A stretch of DNA of 64,000 bases, taken from Poecilobothrus nobilitatus. Lineage: Eukaryota; Arthropoda; Insecta; Diptera; Dolichopodidae. Position numbers and translations under genes: made by a program. Below the pieces are notes generated by a model. It had not been told where the DNA came from and did not search any database. It saw only the letters and a program-made list of their open reading frames with translations. Location: contig OX352773.1 of NCBI GenBank assembly GCA_947095535.1, positions 28,913,398 through 28,977,397 on the forward strand, given 5' to 3'. Of the stretch, positions 28,201 through 39,583 are shown one piece after another (the first letter of the stretch is position 1; each line of letters starts with the position of its first letter).

Positions 28201-28439
28201 AATTTTTAAAGTATTATAAGCCGACCAATGATATAAAAACTAAAAAGAAATTCGCCATATGAAATTACATTCTACATTTTCCATTCAAAAAAAAAAAAAC
28301 ACTTCATGTGTTTGGTAATTGGATCAGTAAAATAAAGTTTTATAGTTCGTTTTGCCTTAAAATGCACTATCTATCTATTTGCTAAAAGATTAGTTTATGC
28401 TTGTGAATTTTAAATATAGATTTTACAGATGAATTCAAA
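25233..28439. other. AT-rich non-coding stretch
   Basis: Contains a 75-codon minus-strand frame at 25398-25625 that I could not identify, and a GC-richer ggatcc-type cluster at 27687-27721. No gene supported. Confidence 0.4.
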
Positions 28440-28640
28440 CTATAAAAAGATAGGAGCACTTTCTCTGTACTGGTCCCAGACTGTCAAGAAAAAGGCGGAA
28501 ATATCTCGATATAGTTTCTTTTCCCGAAATTTAGGTGAACTCTCTGACATAAATATGAGAAGCTTTCAAAGCTTCTTCCATCAGAGTGGTATCATCTTGG
28601 TATAAATCTGGGCAAATTTAAAACTAACTCTTGCCGATTG
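28440..28640 (-). pseudogene. Unidentified coding-like fragment
   Basis: Clearly less AT-rich than its surroundings. One minus-strand frame gives about 65 codons with a single stop, including C-P-D-L-Y-Q-D-D-T-T-L-M-E-E-A-L-K-A-S-H and, after the stop, S-R-Y-F-R-L-F-L-D-S-L-G-P. It has normal amino-acid variety, unlike the Lys/Phe frames around it. Could be a decayed gene fragment, an old element or chance. I do not recognise the family. Confidence 0.25.
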
Positions 28641-28872
28641 GTTCTCCAAAGTTTTGAAGATACAACATGCATCTAGAGTGTAACGATTACTAACGCGTTA
28701 GATCAGTTTTCAAGAACAAAAATTAAAAAAATAAAAACATTATACTAAGTTTTAAAGTGAATATTATTATTACGAATGCATGATGTGTAGGTTTATACGA
28801 ATACATACATAGAATGTAGATATTATTACTATAAATTTAAAATTAAATTTTACCGAATGAAATTAAATGATT

Positions 28873-28932
28873 CTGCAGGTTAGTTAGTAAAGCGTTGATT
28901 TTAAAAACGTTAAGTAGTAAGTTTGAATCTAG
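28873..28932 (+). repeat. Degenerate tRNA-like (SINE) fragment
   Basis: ggttagttagtaaagcg (box A-like), an agcgtt..aacgtt arm, then agtttgaatcta (box B-like), with the same spacing as the SINE at 21.6 kb but much decayed. Confidence 0.45.
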
Positions 28933-29350
28933 GTTGAGTAAGGTTAATATTTTTTTCATGTTTTTTTGTTGTTTTTTATAAATGTATTGTTCAATAACAA
29001 TGTCACAAAAAATTAGTAGGCGGCATATAACTATCAAAATCAACATCAATATATTTTATCATAGTTAAGGAAAATAAAATAAAATTAAATGACTTTCGAA
29101 TTAACAGACAACTAATTAAGTATTTTTACGAATTCATATGGCTATTTTAGAGTTAACAAGAGCAACTATGCTCTGTCTTGGTTATATTTTTGTTATATTC
29201 TATGTACATCCACTAGGGATATGACATTTACAAAAAACATAACTCCTTGAAGGATTTGAATTCTTTCAACTTTTTTTTTTTATTTAGTATTTTTATAAAT
29301 TAAATTTTTTAGCACATTTCCAAAAAAAATTTGAAAAAATTTGCTTATTA

Positions 29351-29639
29351 GTTTCACTCTGTCCGTCCGTCCGTCCGTCTGTTTACAAAACTTCTACACC
29401 GTTAAAGATAGAGAAAAAAAATTTTAACCATGGGTAGGTCTCATAAAAAAATAATTTTGTGGAACAACTTTTTCATGTAGCCCCAGCCATTACGGAGCCA
29501 CAGCCCCTCAAACTTTGAAGAAGCCCTATTTTTAAATGCATATATCTTATGTTCTGCTTAAAATTTTTTTAATCTGAAAACGCCATTCGACAGGTATTTT
29601 TTTTTAACTTTGTAAATTAATATCAAAATTATACAATTT
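29351..29639 (+). mobile_element. INE-1/Helentron-like element, left part of the older copy
   Basis: Starts within a (tccg)n tract (29361-29379) and continues with words seen in the other copies (tacggagc, agccctattttt, gaaaacgcca). It breaks at about 29640, where a younger element begins, and resumes at 31239. Confidence 0.6.
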
Positions 29640-31238
29640 TTATACCCGTACGATAGGATCTGGTATAATAAAATTACTCCTCCGTTTGTAACACCTCGAA
29701 ATAAGCGAGCTAGATATACCTTCAAAGGTATGGATCGGATCAGAAAAAAATTCTAAGACTTTTGAGCCATGTCCGTCCGTCCGTCCGTCCGTCCGTCCGT
29801 CCGTCCGTCAGCACGCTAACTCAAAAACTAAGAAAGCTAGAATCTTGAAATTTACACAAAATATTTTGGGAGTAATTTGTAGGTTCCCTATTTTTTTTGG
29901 TTGAGTTTGGACCAAGCCTTAGGGTAGCTCTCGAACACCTAACTTTTAGATCCCCACATTTTTTTTGCAATAGAGCTATGAAATTTTAACTACTGATAGA
30001 TCTCACAAAAATATTAATTTTATTTTTAATAACTTTTTTTTGTAGCCCCACCCGTTACGGAGCTACAGCTCCCCAAAGGTTCAAAAAAGCTCTATATTTA
30101 AATTGTTATAGCACAAGTTGTATAAGGTATATCTTCATTTTGAAAACGCCAAACGATTACTACTTTCATTAGCTTTAAAAGTATATATACAATAAATATA
30201 TATTTTTGGCATACGGTGTCTTAATTTACCGTTATGCGAAACTCAAATTTTGCAAAATTCTTTAACCCTTCCATCTTCTAAACGGTTAAAGTTGGAAACT
30301 TGAAATTTTGACAGAAGTTAGATCTTTGAAAATTAGTATGAGTCATTTCAGAAATTTTTTTTGTATCACCCCCCGTTTAGGAGCTGTAAGGGGTCAAAAA
30401 CTGAAAATTTTCTATTTTTAAACACCTGTAACTTGAACACCTGTTAAATTTTTTTTGAAGTAATACACAAAAATTAAAGCTTCAATATTATAGTCTTATT
30501 TCTGTTAACAACTTTTTTTTATAATATAGGGTTACTTTATAATTGACGAAAGTGTTACTTGATTTTTTCAAATTTTCTAACAAATTTCTTTAAAACGAAT
30601 TTTTTCCATTTTGTTTTACTCGATAATTTGAAATTGTTGAGGATATAATGCGTAGTACAAAAAAATGTAATTAAATAAACAACATAACGGTTGCTTGAAG
30701 AATTTTTATTTATATGATATTGATATATATACATACTTATATAATATCATGTTTATTTACATATCGTATATGTCACTAGTGCATGAATGATAAGAGTATA
30801 GATGTATATTATATAGCGCCGTATTTACATACATATATGTATTTTATTGTACTTATAAGAAATTATTCTGTCAATGGAATATTTAAATATAATATAATAT
30901 AATATTTAAAATTATATTTACTGTTTTGTACTTAGTAAATTTAATATACATTTACCGCTTAGTATTAAATGGTACTATAGAATATTTGAAAAAGTTTTGG
31001 ATTGATAATCGTTATGTGGAAGGTTAGAATCTGCTTTTGAAGAATGTACATATAAACATGTAGTTTGAATATATGTACAACCCATAGTTCTAGAAATTAT
31101 AAAATTCACCCAAATTATTTTAAAATACTAAAATATTAAAAAAATAATATTGTAAGCAGAGTGACAGGCTGTGAACATACTAACGGTTCGTACGGGTATC
31201 TAAGAGTTGACAAAGTCAACTGTATTCTTCCTCGTTTT
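29640..31238 (+). mobile_element. INE-1/Helentron-like element, nested younger copy
   Basis: Begins tatacccgtacg and ends with the inverse cgtacgggtat (31189-31199), then a gttgac/gtcaac hairpin and the terminal ctcgttt. Near the 5' end: ggtataataaaa, agctagatatacc, gagccatgtccgtccg, a 39-base (gtcc)n tract (29771-29809), then aagctagaatcttgaaattt. Order and wording parallel the Drosophila INE-1/DNAREP1 element as I remember it (5' TATACCC, GTCCG tract, GAGCTAGAA, 3' GGGTATC plus hairpin). No open frame, so non-autonomous. About 1.6 kb is long for the family and suggests further insertions near 30500-31150. Confidence 0.7.
29771..29809. repeat. (GTCC)n tract in INE-1-like element
   Basis: 39 bases of near-perfect gtcc repeats; an internal part of the nested element and the most GC-rich spot in the left 48 kb. 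Confidence 0.95.
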
Positions 31239-32204
31239 AAATTGAGTATTTAAATTTACCGTTATGTGAAAACCAAATTTTGCATGATTTTTCTACTTTC
31301 ATAACTCCGGCACGCTTCTAGATAGAGGCTTGAAATTTTGAGGCAAGAAAGAACTTTTAGAGTTAGTATAAGTTTGCTCAGAAAAGTTTTTTTGGACCAC
31401 CCCCTGTTTATGAGATATTAGGGCTTAAAAATTGAAAATTTGCTATTTTTAAACACCTGTAACTTAGGAACCTGTACACATTTTACTTCTGCAAGATATA
31501 AAAATTAAAGCTACAGTAATATATTTTTAGGTGTGTTAAAGGTTTATTTTAGTTGTAGAGGGTTCCAAAGTTGCAGCTCTTCAAAATTTCGAAAAAGCCC
31601 TATTTTCAGATGTATATATCTCGGGCTCTGCGTAATAGTTTTGCAATCTAAAACCGCCAGAAGATCGAAAATTTTATTATCTATATAAAACAATATCAAA
31701 ATTATGTAATATTTTGTAATTTACTATTTAAATTTACCGTTATCTGAAAACCACATTTTGCATGAAATTTCTTTTTTCATAACTCCGGTACGCCTTTAGA
31801 TAGGAATCTGAAATTTTGAGACAAGAAAGAACTTTTAGAATTAGTATAAGTTTTCTCAGAAAATTTTTTGGTGGCGCCTTTTCTTTAAGAGTTATTACGC
31901 CTCAAAAATTGAAAATTTGCTATATTTAGACAACTGTAACTTAGGCACCTGTAAACATTTTTCTTCGGCAAGACATGAAAATTAAAGGTTCAATAATATA
32001 TTTTTATGTGTGTTAACGGCTTTCCTTAGTTATATAGGATTCCGGACTTACGGCTCTCAAAATTTCAAAAATGTCCTATTTTCACGTTTTTTCTTATTAC
32101 AGAAATTTTCAAATTTTTGTACAAGTCACAATTCTAAACAGTTTATATTGAGTTTTGGAAATGTGCGCTTTTAAAAACCTTGGTTTACATTCTACCTTGT
32201 TTTA
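31239..32204 (+). mobile_element. INE-1/Helentron-like element, right part of the older copy
   Basis: Continues the element broken at 29640. Holds two tandem units of about 475 bp starting at about 31253 and 31728 (each atttaaatttaccgttat, then cataactccgg, gaaagaactttta, acacctgtaactta or its variant, ttcaaaatttc). Ends ttctaccttgttt, resembling the INE-1 3' end. A third diverged unit is inside the nested copy at about 30218. Confidence 0.65.
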
Positions 32205-32849
32205 TGATTATTTCAATACATTCACATATACAATATAAATAAGCACATTATGAGTATTGTAATTCATTTTCTAGATTTGATCCTTATTACTTCATTCTTT
32301 ATACATTCTTTACACTTAACCCATGCCATTCAATAGTTTTTTGGTTTTTCTTTTTTTCAATGTGAATACTGTAAAAATAATGTTTCTTATGAGATTTTAT
32401 TTAAGATTTTTTATAGATTTTTTTTTTTTTTTTGTTTTTTAAGATTCTTCTTTTCTTATTAGTACGCTTATTTTGATACTATTACTTACTTTGTTTTTCC
32501 TGTTTAGTGGGGTATTTCCTTCACCAAATAAACATGTGTATATAGGTATATATCATATTTGATTTTTACAGGATGTTTATTTTTAAATTAAAAATCCATA
32601 AATCTAGAAATTATTTATTATGAAAAATTAAAAAATTAAATATAAGTGTAAGTTCATAAATTAAGTTTATGCCTAAACGAGTCAAAGAAATTTAGGATAT
32701 ATTATTATAGTGTTATCTGATGGTTTTATAAAAACTATAAGTATTGTTTCTTAAAACAACAGTACATTTTTATATTAAAAAAAAACACTTTATTAAACAT
32801 CCTGTATATGGATCTACAATTTTTAGGCTTCAAATAAATACAGATTTTT

Positions 32850-33320
32850 ATACCCGTATGAACTATGTTCAAGGGTATAATAAATTTGCCATTACGTTTG
32901 TGACACCTTAAAGGAGTCGAACTAGATATAGTGTCAAAGGTATGAATTGGCTCAGAATCGAATTCTGAGTCAATTAAGCTATGTACCAATATAAGTTATC
33001 AATATAAATTATTCATGAGTCCGTCCGTTCGCACAGTAACTCAAAAAATAAAGGAGCTAGGAGGCTGAAATTTTTTTTACGTCACTTTTGCAAAATTGTT
33101 AGTTTTTCTATTTAAATACAACATTTTCATCCGCCGGTATCGGGTAGCTGTCATACAACTCCACAATTTACATAAATATATCTCTGTAGCTAACGTCGGT
33201 ACTAAAACATCTGAAAATTTTTAAAAGATGGTCAAGTTTTATAGAAGCAGGATATATTATGTTCATACGGGTATCCCAGGGTTGACGCAGTCTACTCTAC
33301 TGCACTCTTCCTCGTTTTAT
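32850..33320 (+). mobile_element. INE-1/Helentron-like element, short copy
   Basis: Perfect 14-bp inverted ends atacccgtatgaac (32850-32863) and gttcatacgggtat (33261-33274), then gttgac..gtctac hairpin remnant and ctcgtttta near 33315. Internal landmarks in the same order as the 29.6 kb copy: gggtataataaa, gaactagatata, gtccgtccg, ggagctagg. Only about 470 bp; lacks the tandem units. Confidence 0.7.
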
Positions 33321-33424
33321 TTTGGATTTTATTTTTTATATTTTATTTTAATTTAATTATATATAACATATATCAATATAATTTAATTTATATTGATTTA
33401 TTTCTATCAAAACAAAATAGTATA

Positions 33425-34215
33425 GGTACAATTCTAGTAGGTAGATCGATTTGTTGAAAAATGTTGAAAATTAAAATGTTGTAAAAAAAGATGTTGAATG
33501 CAAAAAATGTTGAAAAAAAATGTTTTAAAAAAAATGTATATAAAATGATTTTTATTTATTTTACACAATTTTTTGCTTTTTCATTTTTAGTACAAATAAT
33601 ATTATTATGTACATGCTAATATGAAAGTAAGTACAAAAAAATAAATATGTTTATAATAAATTCTGGAAAAAGCAAATAACTATAATTTGTAACTAACTAA
33701 AAATCGCTCCTAATTCAGAATCACACGTATACATATACATATAAATATTCTGAAGAAAAAATGTATAACCCTGCTTTGGAATCCAACTTTAAAATCTCTG
33801 CTAGTTGAGAATCTCACATATATAACATATATTTAAATATTCTGAAAAAAACGTAAACATCTGATTTTGAAACCAATACTAAAATTCCTCCTAATTATTT
33901 TTTTACATACATATTTCAACAACAAAGCATTTAAAATAGTGAGGGCTACCGCCCTAAAATCCCGCTAAACAAATTATTGAAACCATAATTTTATACCCTA
34001 TCACAAAATCCCCTATCACAAACCAAACATTTCACAATGTTTTTTGTTCAAACATTTGTTTTTTTCCAATATTAAAATTCAACATTTTTTTTCCAGCATT
34101 TTTTTTTCGATTTTTTGCTTTTTCGGCATCCTCTTTTTCAGCATTTTATTTTTCAACATTTTGAACTATTCGACATTTTTTTTGTCGGCAAAAAAGCCGC
34201 TTCCTGTAATTCTAT
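33425..34215. mobile_element. Fold-back-like element with atgttgaaa iterations
   Basis: The left arm (33445-33540) repeats atgttgaaaa-type words and the right arm (34040-34190) has the same words inverted (ttcaacatttt). The outer ends tacaattctag and tgtaattcta are also inverse-like. The interior includes two tandem copies of the about 95-bp module (33703-33895). No coding capacity. Confidence 0.45.
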
Positions 34216-34869
34216 GTTAAATATATTCTGAATGAAAAATAATTTAAAATTGAATAAAAATTAAAATTGAGCGGGAATTTTGCAATTAAAATTAATGAAA
34301 AATGAAAAACTACAAAAAAGAATAAAATAAAAAAAAAGGAAACAAAATGTTAAATTCAAAGAAATTTAAGCCTAATAATTTATCAAGGTAATTAAAGATT
34401 TAAATAAAAAATAAAATTAAAAGAACGACTTAAATTCAATTTATTATAATAAGAATAAAAATAATAAAATAAAGAACAAGAATTTAAAACGAAAAATTTA
34501 TTTTAAATTAAAGTTCAATTAAATTTCATTATGGTTTTATAATTAATTTTAATTATACTTCAAGTTAAAAAATATAATATTAACAAAAGAAAAATTCACG
34601 CTATTAATTATTAATACTTCAAATATTTATATTTAATTATTATTAAAAAAAAAAATAATAAATCATTATAATATATTCATAATATTATATTTAATTACAT
34701 CTTTAGAATAACCTTGAAAATTTAAAGGAAATTCTTGAAGAGATTTTACTATATCATTAAATTTGAAAGCCATTAATATATCCTTAATTAAAAATTGTCA
34801 GACAGTTCAATCACAAAATCATTTGAATTATTTAAATTTGTAAAATATATTATTCCTAATCTTAAAAAT

Positions 34870-35128
34870 AAACAAGAGAGAATATAAACCAACAGTTTTA
34901 GAAGAGTACATTTCCAAAAGATAATACAAACTGTTTAGAAGTGTGAAAATTTACAAATTCATATAAGAAAAAATGTGAAAATAGGACTTTTTTGCAATTT
35001 TAAGGGACTGTAAGTGCGGAACCCTTTTTAACTAAGAAAAACTGTACGTACAAATATATTACTGAAGTTTTAATTTTTACGTCTTGCTGAAGAAAAATTT
35101 GGTTTTCACATAATGGTAAATTTAAATA
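34870..35128 (-). mobile_element. INE-1/Helentron-like element, 3' fragment
   Basis: Reverse-strand copy of the 3' part of the older element: the stretch from ttaccattatgtgaaaacc through tcctattttcac, ctaaacagttt and ggaaatgt to ctctcttgttt matches 31739-32203. Its 5' side is truncated. Confidence 0.65.
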
Positions 35129-35251
35129 CTAAATTTAAAAAAATTGTTAAGTAGAACATGAGAAAATACTAAATTTAAAAAAATGATTGATAAAATGTTA
35201 AGTAGAACATGAGATACGTGAACATGAGATACGTGAACATGAGATACTTTT
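35129..35251. repeat. Short direct duplications
   Basis: A segment ending ttaagtagaacatgag is duplicated (35129-35215 region) and gaacatgagatacgt is repeated in tandem to 35251. Looks like slippage at the edge of the element fragment. Confidence 0.55.
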
Positions 35252-36650
35252 TTGAAATATATAAAATAATAACCACGCATGTTTTACAATTCCTATTCTT
35301 CTATAAAAGGAGAATTTGATAGGAGAATGGGAATACTGATGTTCCAGCCAGAATGGTGAAAAAGCATTTTTGTGCTAGAAATGCATTTTATTTTCAATTT
35401 AGGATCACAATTTTGAAGTTTGGCATAATTTTTAGCAATCATTTTTTAAATTAAGCACTACTTTTTATTTATTTTATGAATTGCAAACACGCTCGTATAT
35501 TATATACCAAAAAAACATCAAATTTGAAAACAATAAAAACGTTTAATGTTTACAAACAATACCCATTGGCCATATTTGCCATTTGACAGCTGAGTTTCAA
35601 TTTAAAGTATGATCATCATCGTCTTCATCGACCTCCACAAAATTAAAATGAGAATTCAAAAAATCAAAATGATAGGAATAAGATTGAGACAGAGAACTTA
35701 GTTATAGATTAGGAGGATTTTAATACATACATTTCAAATGAAAACAGCAAACTTAATTTTTGATTATTATTTACTTTTAGTTGATTTGGCATATTTTCGC
35801 ACTCTTTTTAAGGTAAAACTTAGTCAGCACAATTTTTTGCACAATTTTTGTAAAATTTTTTGCACTACTTTTTGGAAAGGTTTTTATAAATTTGGCATTA
35901 TGTTCATTACTGAAAGTAGCCACTCTGCTTTTGGCATTCTTTTAGAAAATTTCATTTTTGAAAATAAATAATATGTTGTTCTGTCATTCTCTTTTCGGAG
36001 AATGTGAATGGAATAGAATTCATTTTTTTATTGTGAATCGAATGAGTCCAAAAAAATTTGTATTGTTAACTTTGAAATAAAAAAGTTTAAAATCTATATA
36101 ACTAAATATTATGTAAATATATATAACAATTATGAGTATATTTTCCTGATTTGTATAATAATTTAAAATTCGCAGTGTTGACGAAAAGCACAAAAATTCT
36201 GGCCAAGACAAAATTTTTCTGGATTTTTTAGGAAAAAATTCAGGTATGCTAAAAGATTTTACGAGACGGGATAAGTGCACCATTAATGCACATGGGTCTG
36301 AATTAGTGAAATATTTAACTAACATAGATTTAGGAACATCTAAAACATTTGCCTTTTCTCTTAAAATTTTTTTTCTAATTTTTTCCTTGTTAATTTATTG
36401 CGTTTATTTTGTTCTTCTAATATTTAAATAACTATGGATCCATATTTTTTATTTAAACTTTTTATACACTTTTTTAACCAAATAAATTGAATTCAAAACT
36501 TTTTTTAAATATGTACAAAATCATATATGCTTTAAATTTTAAGTCTGGCATTCGAAAATGGAATTGAATAATTCGAATCAGGGAGAATGCTAGAACACTT
36601 ATTTTGAATTCGAGATTTCCGAGTAAAATTCATGGTGCATTGAAAGAAGT
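35252..36650. other. AT-rich non-coding stretch
   Basis: Contains Phe/Leu-rich frames at 35738-35971 (+) and 36020-36325 (-) that I judge to be chance. No gene recognised. Confidence 0.45.
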
Positions 36651-37436
36651 CCGAGGAAATAACGCCCGCGGGCCTTTAAATTGGAATTAATTATATCCAC
36701 ACTATTTTTTGTTATTAAAAGAAGAGAGTAATAGAATATGTACAGAAAACGCATTAGGAGCGATTTTAGAGTTTTGGATAAAAATTGGGGTATCCCCTTT
36801 TTCCAAAAAATTTACTAATATGTATATATGCGAGATTCTGAATTGGGAGGCATTTTAGAGTTAGTTACAAAATTTGAGTTATATGCTTTTTCCAAAATAT
36901 GGATATAAGTAATACTCCCATTGTCAGGGATTTTGGGAGGGATATTAGAATTGAATTCAAAATCAGGATCATACTCCTTTCAGAGAATATTTAGATTAAT
37001 GTATTTTGAATTAGGAGGATTATATACATATCCTCTCTATTAATCAACTCTAAAAACTCTCCTAAATCAGAAACTCAAATATGCATATATCTAAATATTC
37101 TGTAAAAGGCGTATAATCTTGATTTTGAATTCAATTCTAAAATCCCTCCCAAAATCTCTAAGGCCTTAACAATGAAACAAAAGTCTCAGGGGGTTTCTAA
37201 CTCATTGAAGTGAGTCAAAAGTCCTAATGGGACTTCTGACCATGATACTTCCGACATATCACAAAATAAAACCTAGTCAAATGAAATAAGGACTCATGAT
37301 AGTAACCTTTGTGTTACTCAGTGGGCTTTAATTATTTTGAAATAGACTTAAAGCCCACGATCTAGTGAAATTAAGACCCGTGGGATTTAATTCTTTTTTG
37401 AAAAGGATTTAAAGCCACGGGCTTTATTTCCTCGGG
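36651..37436. mobile_element. TIR/fold-back element with nested hairpin
   Basis: The left end cgaggaaataacgcccgcgg (36652-36671) is inverted at the right end (ccacgggctttatttcctcg, about 37415-37434). Inside, 36927-37018 and 37060-37157 form a second inverted pair of about 90 bp (gggattttgggagg against its complement) made of the 95-bp module. Short palindromes near 37200-37260 (actcattgaagtgagt, aagtcctaatgggactt). No open frame. Confidence 0.5.
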
Positions 37437-38992
37437 CGTTCTGTCACTGTACCAAAATTCACATCTCATTTATATTCTCCAGAATGCTAGAATATATCTG
37501 TTTCTACAATCTAGTAATGTTGTTTAAGTAAGTTCTATACTAATTACCTATGCTTAAGTTCAATTAAAATTGATTTTAATGGATTGGTAATTTTGAGGAT
37601 TGTAAATTTTTGTTTAATATAAAAATTTTAAATATACTATCATTTTGTCTATTTTGGAAAATTTTACATTTTTAATAGATCAAACAATGTAAAACTGCTC
37701 TTAAATAACTCTAATTAATTTTATCAAGAAAGAGCATAAAAATTTAATTTGGATTTCAAACGATTTTTTTTTTAAATTTAGAATTATTCTTTTTTTTTTT
37801 GAAGATATGATTATTTGTTTTAAATATAAAATATTAGAATATAAGATGTTGTTTTTAAATAAATTTTTATATTTATAGCATGTATATGTATGTATATAGA
37901 ATTTGATTTATAAATATATATAAATAAAATGTATAATTCTTGTACATATTTGTCAATAATATGTGAATTTAGTTAACGATATAAATACCTTTATTATTAT
38001 TTAATATTTTTATTAATACGATATATATATATATATATATATTGTTAGGTACACATGCATTAAATGAAATTACATTTATCATAATCCTTAAAATCCTGTA
38101 ACTGTCTGTTTCTATTTTTTTTTTTTTTTTTTATTTATTCTCTTAATTTTTATGGTTTTCATTGTTGTTGCTTTGTTGTATTTTTTTTTTTTCTATTTCC
38201 AGTAACCATAAAATTAGTAACCACGAAATTTCTTCTTATTTAGTAAAATGTGTGAACACATTCATATATGTATGTATTATATAGAAAGAGAGCTTATAAA
38301 AGCTGAATTTTATGATTTAAAATGTATATATGGTTTGGTTTTGGTTTGATTCAATTCGGATTGAATTTTGTTGTGCATCGAGCATATAATTCAATTTTAA
38401 CCATAACACATATCTTTTATAGAATTTTCTTCTTACGTCTATTTTATAACTAAAAATAAAAATGAAAAATCTAGAAAATATGTTTAATATTATTCTACGT
38501 ATACATACTATATATATATTTTTATCTTTTTTTATTCCTTTTTTGTATATATATATATACATTATAACGTATTATATACATATATGTATTTAATACTAAA
38601 TATGTTTTTGTTTTTTTTTGTAATAAAACCAGTTACATAATGTACTGGTATATAGTCAAGCCATAAATTCGAATTTTTTTTTTATACTTTTATGCTGTAA
38701 ATTGGATTTATGGCCAATAATTCATAATCTGTCTCTCTTTAAAAGTTAACGTCATTTCACATTATATTCTTTGGTTTGACGTTTAAATACGCATACATTT
38801 TAATGTTTATATATATATATATTATATATGAATATGTTTATATATATATACCATATGTATACTGTAATAGCAGGACATTCAATTTGTTTTAATATAAACG
38901 CATATAAATGGAGCTTACAAGCTTAAAATTATTTTTCTTATTCTTATTATAAAATTCTATATGTTTTAACCACTACTTCATGTCCACATAAT
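37437..38992. other. AT-rich non-coding stretch
   Basis: TA-rich microsatellites near 38023-38041, 38545-38560 and 38811-38822. No gene recognised. Confidence 0.5.
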
Positions 38993-39583
38993 CAGGGCCA
39001 GATTAAGGTGTAAATATAACCAATAAAAAAAAAACAAAATGAGAAATAAAATTTTGATTGTTGTAAAATAAAATTGTTGGGTTATGCAAATTCACAAAAA
39101 CAAGGGTTTTGTAAATTTCTGACAAGTAAAAAATTATTTTAAATGGCAACTGTTAATAAAATGAATACATTTTCTTTCGGGAATTTTTGCAAAACTTATT
39201 GTGAAGTAATATAGGCATGTGGGTTTAGTCAGTAAGAATCTGACACTACCAAGGGAAAATTCTTGGTGTCTTTGGAAGATTCCCACCACCCTTAGGAAAA
39301 AAAAAAAAATGTTATATATAGTAGAATATTTTTAAGAAGTGATATATCCGTTTTACCAAAAATTGGAGATGATTTAATATTGCCTTTGACAAACTCTGTA
39401 AGAAAAATGAATTATGAAAGACATATAATTTTAATGTTCGAAAAGTAAAACTCTACTAATTCAGAGTTGATAAAAACATTAAAAAATTTTTTAACTCAAA
39501 GGCAAAATAAAATTAATTAAATGTATAGAAACAGTGAAAAAATTTATCCGCCACGAAAGAAAAATTATCTCAGTCCATCACTG
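38993..39583. mobile_element. Candidate hAT MITE
   Basis: 591 bp starting cagggccagattaag and ending with ctcagtccatcactg, whose inverse cagtgatggactgag matches the start at 9 of 15 positions with the CAG-G pattern common in hAT ends. Flanking octamers cacataat (38985-38992) and cccatact (39584-39591) agree at 6 of 8, as an aged 8-bp duplication would. No transposase frame. Confidence 0.45.

Noticed and set aside
29771..29809. CRISPR-like or regulatory short repeat array
   Set aside because: It is a simple GTCC microsatellite, a standard part of the INE-1-like element.
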